Shown here: positions 58,761 to 64,000 of the stretch, piece by piece
How the letters are laid out: every line of letters begins with the position of its first letter
Position numbering within the stretch: the first letter of the stretch is position 1
Assembly (NCBI GenBank): GCA_025642065.1
Contig: JAODUP010000115.1
Span: 186,001-250,000, forward strand
Source of the DNA: Paralvinella palmiformis
Lineage: Eukaryota > Annelida > Polychaeta > Terebellida > Alvinellidae
DNA: 64,000 bases
Direction of reading: 5' to 3'
Program-made: the position numbers and the translations under genes
The notes under the pieces: model-generated
Database searches by the model: none
What the model was told of the DNA's origin: nothing
The model's input: the letters and a program-made list of their open reading frames with translations, nothing else

Positions 58761-61069
58761 ACTCAGTGAAGTGACAGGCACCAACCATTCTGCTTCACAT
58801 TATTCACTGACAGTTGGTTTTAAGCTGAGAAGCTTCTAGTTTGTAATCCAGTTTATTACCATGAACCATCACACAGAGAAGCCTGACCAGAAAGAGTATT
58901 ATTTACAATAATTACATGATGAGGTAGGAGAAGAATAGCTTGAAGCAGCATAGGGAAACCTATCCCACAAACATAGTTATGGATCAATTTGAATGCACCA
59001 ACTTGAGGTTTGCACCACAGTGCTCTGAACACTATGCCAATGTCATCGGAATGACCTCAAATTATTTGTTTTATGGAAGTCAGTATGTGTATAATTCCAG
59101 TTGTCCAAGATTTGTGTATCTGTGAGGGTGTGGGTGTCGGTGTGTGGGTGGGTGTTGTGTCAGATTATTACTCGTTATGTCAACAGTTTATATATCGATT
59201 GTGCTGTGTTATATAACAACACTGTGACATGTAATCCTGTAGAGCGAGTATTAGTTGACATGAGGATACAACCTCGGTGGGTAAGTGGTGTTCTGATTGA
59301 CTTTGGTTGAGAAATGGTCCGAATGGATTTTACATCACATTGACCACAAAGAAAGTAATGACTGCATCTGATTGCCTGCCTACCTGCAAGCGAGATTGGG
59401 GGGGGGGCAGATCCTGCATTCTTTCCTCTGTTTGTTTCCTTTGTCCCTCAATACTGCACTTCATTCCCAATCTGTTACATGATCCTGAGACGATAAAATC
59501 ATTCCATAGGTTGGCTCTAAGATAAATACAGTATCATAACTACACTCATCTATGGCACTGATTATTTCACTGAATTTGCTGACCATTTCAGCATCAGCCA
59601 TGAGCCGTGTCATCATTGGTATCCTGTCACTTACCAATCTCTCGTCAGAGTATCCAATACAGTAGCCAATGTTCATTTCGGTATCCACGCACTGTAGATC
59701 ACTTGTGTCAGGTAATTCGTCACAGCTGAGTGGACCTTGGCTGGAATCAACTGAAAGCAATCACTGAAGCAGCTAATGCTAGAAGTGCTGGAATCGAGCC
59801 TATGGTCGCCAGCCAAGGGCCCAGCACTCTATTGGCCAGGTGACGCTGTTCAGTGTGTTTGGTGATCACTAACACTCTAAGTTTGTATAACAGCGCTGCC
59901 CTATTTGTCGTCATTACCACAGTGGCCATTCTGCCCTCAAGCTCAGCATCATGGCACACATCGGTAATAATGCCATTTAGCTAAGTAAGTGACTTCATTT
60001 TCCACCGCCAATAACATTCATGGCTCGGATGGTTGGTGAAGATGCTACCCAGCTGGAGAACACTAAGCTTGTATTAACAGTTAATTACCAGTTGTGATAA
60101 TGTAATATACCACAGGCTCGTATCTGGTTAGTGAGTCTTTATTGTGCTGCCTGATCATTGGAGGGTTAGATAGAAAAAGAGAGCAAGAGAGGAATGGGTA
60201 GAGTTATGCCCGTCCAAAGAATGATATTTTGTGAGGATATATTGTTTTTAAAGGGTCTTTGCATAAATAGACATTCTAGAAGTTTACATTAAAACAGGTC
60301 TTTTGACAGTAATTGTAGGGATCCTATTTTATATAATGCGATAAGATAAGATCAGATGCGATAAGTAGATTTTACTAGCAATTTAAATTGCGGATAAACC
60401 AATGGAATTGTAACCACATAATAATTTTGTAGCAATCTTGTAGACAGTTTAATTTTATGGCAATAAACCGACATATTAGTTAATAGAAATTGAGAGCATA
60501 AACAGCCAGTTGGATTTTTGTGGTTTCATGAATGATGAAGTAAGCCACTTAAAATTGGTAGATTTATATATACATGATCAAGGCCATCAGAGAACCACTA
60601 CTGGGTTGACCTACAGAGTAGTGGCCAGAAGCATCCGGCTGCTGCTTCCCGGTGAGTGCTCAGCGGACATCATTTGTTGGAAGTTCCACATCTTAGTTGA
60701 CAACTAGGGATTGTATACCCACTGGTGAGTTGTTGATTCTGCTGTGTTCTGTAGGCAGACAGTTGGCTGTATATGAAGACCTAGTTGTTACTGTATTCCA
60801 GTGCGACTATAACATTTATGAATTGTTATGTTGTGTTTTGGGGGTTGCTTTTGTCTTATGTGTGTGTGTGTGTTAAGCTGAACCATTAATTGTATCAACC
60901 TACCTATTTCTTTTTAGCATCATAATAACACACAGTTAATGGTATGATAACATTCCTCAGAAACTCCATCAAACAAGAACATTACAGTTTGCCAGCCTGT
61001 ATGACCGGTGTCGCCCTCTTGTGATTTAGACATTATTATGCATTGCATCCACAGACTTCCTTAGTCCAG

Positions 61070-61160
61070 TTGATGGGCCATAATATGTTGACAATCCACA
61101 GGTCAAGGGCTCTAATTCCAGTTTTGCTGGTGTCCGTGGCATGTTTCATCTTTCAATAGA
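61070..61160 (+). mobile_element. tRNA-like SINE with family core, degenerate
   Basis: TTAGTCCAGTTGATGGG and GGGCTCTAATTCC stand for the A and B boxes. GTGGCATGTTTCATC then follows, as in the 7,254 family core. Confidence 0.5.
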
Positions 61161-61499
61161 ACTACCTTGATCATCTTTTTTTATTCATTATTTGTTCATC
61201 ATCTGCCAAAAATATTTGGACCGTGGTTGTTGACGTATCATTTTGAGTCTTGTGTGGGATGTTTTCCATCTCAATCGGAAATCCATTCCGAGGTTTGTCT
61301 GTGATGTAGTTATTTGAAAATTTTTGTCTTTCGTGAACATCTTCCTATTTTATTTATTTTTGAAGGTTTTCTTCATTACACTCATTACTGCCAGCATTAT
61401 GCGAGTTCCAGCAACCAAACGGACTGAAAATTGTATTTGATTTCTTTTGATTTTTTCCTCTTCATTACTCTGCCGTGATATTCTTTATTCTGCATGTGG

Positions 61500-61640
61500 G
61501 CATTCTGGTGGGACTGCGATTAGAGTACCGTGCTGCAAACCTCCAGGTTGTGGGTCCGAATCGAGCTCATACCTGTATTGATTGGATACGTTTTCCAAAG
61601 AAATTGCCCCTCAGCCTTATGTGCTGAGGTCTGACGACTC
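61500..61640 (+). mobile_element. tRNA-derived SINE-like sequence
   Basis: GGTGGGACTGCGATTAGAG and TGTGGGTCCGAATCGAG lie about 38 bases apart (A and B boxes). The following body has CCCTCAGCCTTATGTGCTGA. Confidence 0.5.
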
Positions 61641-62102
61641 AACTATATACCAAGTGATATTTGTGAGGGGGGGGTCACATTTTGGCTTTTGTTACAAGGG
61701 TGTATTGTGCTATGGCATGTTTCATGACTAAATTACTCAACTTTTAATAAATAGTTTTATGGGTATCAGCCATTTCGAGAAAAATTTAAGGATGTTCGTT
61801 TGTTGTTGGGCTTCTTGTAGTGGGTTCAATATATTTGTTTACGCCTGCTGGCTGTCTCGACCAGATAATTTGGTAAGATTAGAGAGAAAGCTCTGAATGA
61901 ATCTCGGTATTCAGATCCATGTTCTGGTTGCCAGCTGAGACTCTTCGCTTTGTCTTTAACAAATGTATGTAGAATTTGCCACCCATTTGACCCATGGTGG
62001 CCAATATTTCAAGTCAAGATTTCAGATATCTCATATTGGGAGTTTATCATTAAACAGCAGCTATGAATGGCTCCTGCTGGTAAGGGTATGTTATAAAACT
62101 AC

Positions 62103-62118
62103 ATTATTACTGTTGTTG

Positions 62119-62150
<32 letters not shown>

Positions 62151-62151
62151 T
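62103..62151. repeat. (TTG)n(TTA)n microsatellite
   Basis: Four TTG and about ten TTA units. Confidence 0.5.
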
Positions 62152-62268
62152 ATCTGCAACAGTGACATGTGTTAAAGTGTTAGTCATTTATGGTATCAAA
62201 CAAAAGGCATAACTGATTAGTTATCTGAATGTGTGCATGGCTGCAATGCGCATGTTTAATGATCAGCT

Positions 62269-62270
<2 letters not shown>

Positions 62271-62315
<45 letters not shown>
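62271..62315. repeat. (AT)n microsatellite
   Basis: About 22 AT units. Confidence 0.5.
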
Positions 62316-62318
<3 letters not shown>

Positions 62319-62754
62319 CAAGTTTGGTATGGTGTTAAAATATGCTAGCTCAGTCTCTGGTGTCAAAGTTTGATAGTTGGCTATTCACCGGATGTTTTTT
62401 ATCGGTGTCTGTCGTCTGCTGGGATACGGTTTAATGATGGTCGGTCATAAATGATTGTTATGATGTTGATAAAACAGAAAGAATCAGTTTGGTAAATAAC
62501 ACAGGATGATTAAATCATGATTAACTGAGGAGGACATGTCTGGTGGGGGTCGGATGTTTTGTTACATTTGTGAAGGCACAGATTGTTGTGTACTTGCACT
62601 AAATGCTGGCCAAATAATTGATAAATACATAAATAGAAATGATTCCATACGTCAGTACAGATAATAAAATATATACAAAAAGTGTAATAGCATCATCACC
62701 TTCCATTGGAATAGCCATTTTTGTGTGTGTTTGTGCGTACATGCACGTACGCCT

Positions 62755-62797
62755 GTGTGTGTGTGTGTGTGTGTGTGTGAGAGTCTGTGTGTGTGAG

Positions 62798-62829
<32 letters not shown>
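62755..62829. repeat. (TG)n(TC)n compound microsatellite
   Basis: About 11 TG units, a mixed spacer, then about 13 TC units. Confidence 0.5.
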
Positions 62830-62830
<1 letters not shown>

Positions 62831-63512
62831 ATGTTTGTTATATGTGGATTTACAGCCAAAGTAGCTGATGATAAGCTTGAATGGAATTTTACGCGTGGTC
62901 GTGGTGGTGAAGGTGTGTGCGCGCGTGCGTGCTTGAGGGAGCGACAGCGAGAGAGATCAAATATACAGACCCTGGCCAATTCAGTGGCTAAAGAACGGGC
63001 ATGAAATGGGTGGTTGTTGGCGGTACATTATTTGTTCCAATAGAGCTGCATTAGCTTATACGTTATGGTAGCAACATGAATAATTGAATGATTTTGCTAA
63101 ATGATCAGTTCACCAAATACCAGTTCTCTGTCATTCTGCAGTTATTAATGCCGTAATTCGTTTTGCTTGATGCCGTCTACATTCTGATGCGGTCATCCAT
63201 CTGGTCCTTCTGCTCAGCTGCCCAAATGCCATGCCACACCAAATAACAGCACATGAGACTGAAGCAGCACACTCCACAAAGCTGTCCTTAATAGTCTGAA
63301 TAGTCTGGTCCGAGTCATCTTTCTCCAACTATCAATGATTGATATATTGAGGTTGGTTCACTAAGCTCGTCACCTCTGAGCCTTTAAACTGTTCCGATTT
63401 CCAAATACTTCCCCCCCCCCCCAAACCAAACCCACCTTCTACTTCCCTTGCCACAGGCTCGATTCCTGTGTCCAGCCAGCTCAAGACACTGGCAATTGTG
63501 GCTGCAGCACAT

Positions 63513-63514
<2 letters not shown>

Positions 63515-63604
<90 letters not shown>
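63515..63604. repeat. (CA)n(GA)n compound microsatellite
   Basis: About 36 CA units followed by 9 GA units, the longest CA array in the window. Confidence 0.5.
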
Positions 63605-63605
<1 letters not shown>

Positions 63606-64000
63606 CCCCAAGAGCCACAAAGCTAGCTAGTCAGTTAGCCGGCTGATTGGGACACCAACATCCCATTACTGGGTGACACGCGTGGACGAGAGCCGTTTTC
63701 CGATGCCCAGCCGAAGCCTCTTAACCCAGCGGCATCGCTTCCAAATTGGAATTATATCGCGCTTCCATCTTTGGTTCCGTTGGCTGTGCAATGGAATGGC
63801 CTCCCATTTGGACAGCAGTAGTCATGTTTTCAGCTGCTGTTAGCAACTGATTCGTCCATTGTCACCTCGGTAACAAACGTTAAGATTTGGTCCTTTGCTG
63901 CATGTATACTAGGACATGGTGTGCTCATTCTGGATAGTGATCTTTCTCATCATTTGTCCCAAGAAATGGAATGGTTGCCGAGGTCTTGAAGGGTTGTTGC

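Larger units (their letters stand above)
18533..64000 (+). other. Rapgef2: RAPGEF2/6-type (PDZ-GEF) gene, 5' part, six exons seen, continues past the window
   Basis: Six exons join in frame into a 222-residue N-terminus that matches the start of vertebrate RAPGEF2/RAPGEF6. Order: a short N-terminus with the local motif KKPSRERSPE, a cyclic-nucleotide-binding-like fold (motifs YFLRGMEAL, CWYILLSGSVFI, LEPSEMI), then an acidic/serine-rich linker. Family knowledge: these proteins activate Rap1/Rap2 at membranes and junctions, and their first cNBD does not respond to cAMP normally. After the last exon the family continues with a second cNBD, REM, PDZ, RA and CDC25 GEF domains; none of these is visible before position 64,000. 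All introns have GT-AG ends. Invertebrates usually have one gene for the vertebrate 2/6 pair, so the symbol means orthologue of that pair. The gene identity is very secure; the transcription start is not known. Confidence 0.5.
56364..64000 (+). other. Rapgef2: RAPGEF intron 6, continues past the window
   Basis: Donor GTAAGA. Over 7.6 kb with SINE-like sequences at 58,668, 61,070 and 61,500 and CA, AT and TC arrays. The next expected exon (second cNBD) is not seen. A pair of antisense ORFs at 59,461-59,959 is unrecognised. Confidence 0.5.

Noticed and set aside
63332..63630. Cys-Val and His-Thr repeat ORFs
   Set aside because: Translation of the (CA)n(GA)n microsatellite.

Overview
This is a window of animal nuclear DNA: AT-rich, with split genes, many simple repeats and many degenerate transposable elements. 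The one protein-coding gene I can identify is the 5' part of a RAPGEF2/6-type (PDZ-GEF, Drosophila 'Dizzy') Rap guanine-nucleotide exchange factor on the + strand. Organism: a metazoan, most likely a lophotrochozoan and perhaps a mollusc. This is inferred from the BEL/Pao, L2/CR1 and RNase H-bearing non-LTR elements, tRNA-derived SINEs and dense AT/CA repeats; no marker gene proves it.

Region 1-9,460 is a retroelement graveyard. At 1-1,914 lies the reverse transcriptase plus RNase H end of a non-LTR element. It meets an oppositely oriented fragment (endonuclease start plus an upstream ORF) at 1,905-2,782. A broken BEL/Pao element on the - strand fills about 3,372-7,740. It is split by a hAT-like non-autonomous insert (about 3,803-5,237) and by a tRNA-derived SINE with a clear 10-bp target duplication (7,254-7,391). 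A ~320-bp dispersed repeat occurs at 2,762 and 8,380, and a CR1-like LINE remnant at 8,726-9,440.

Region 9,460-18,530 is mostly non-coding. It holds a THAP-domain exon ending at a GTAAGT donor (about 9,550-9,614), another - strand LINE fragment (14,640-15,480), a 108-bp x 4 tandem repeat (16,760-17,200) and several AT arrays.

Region 18,533-64,000 is the RAPGEF gene. A 5'UTR/start exon is followed by five more coding exons (27,433; 34,753; 55,691; 55,895; 56,136). Together they encode 222 residues: a short N-terminus, a divergent cyclic-nucleotide-binding-like domain split over three exons, and an acidic/serine-rich linker. All exon joins keep the frame. The second cNBD, REM, PDZ, RA and CDC25 regions must lie beyond the window. 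Introns are 8.6, 7.2, 20.9, 0.13 and 0.09 kb, then more than 7.6 kb. They carry SINEs, an L2-like LINE with an intact YADD motif (43,242-45,200), a 56-nt inverted repeat next to a 26-bp minisatellite, and a nearly exact 1.6-kb tandem duplication (23,081-26,263).

I found no prokaryotic features, no CRISPR array, no intact tRNA or rRNA gene, and no convincing new multi-gene system. The most useful leads are the recent 1.6-kb duplication, the nested element stack, the THAP exon, the uORF-rich 5'UTR, and a set of SINEs that seem to share a core behind different tRNA-like heads. [Form note: the original gave no feature confidence values; the uniform 0.5 is a placeholder required by the schema, not an assessment.]
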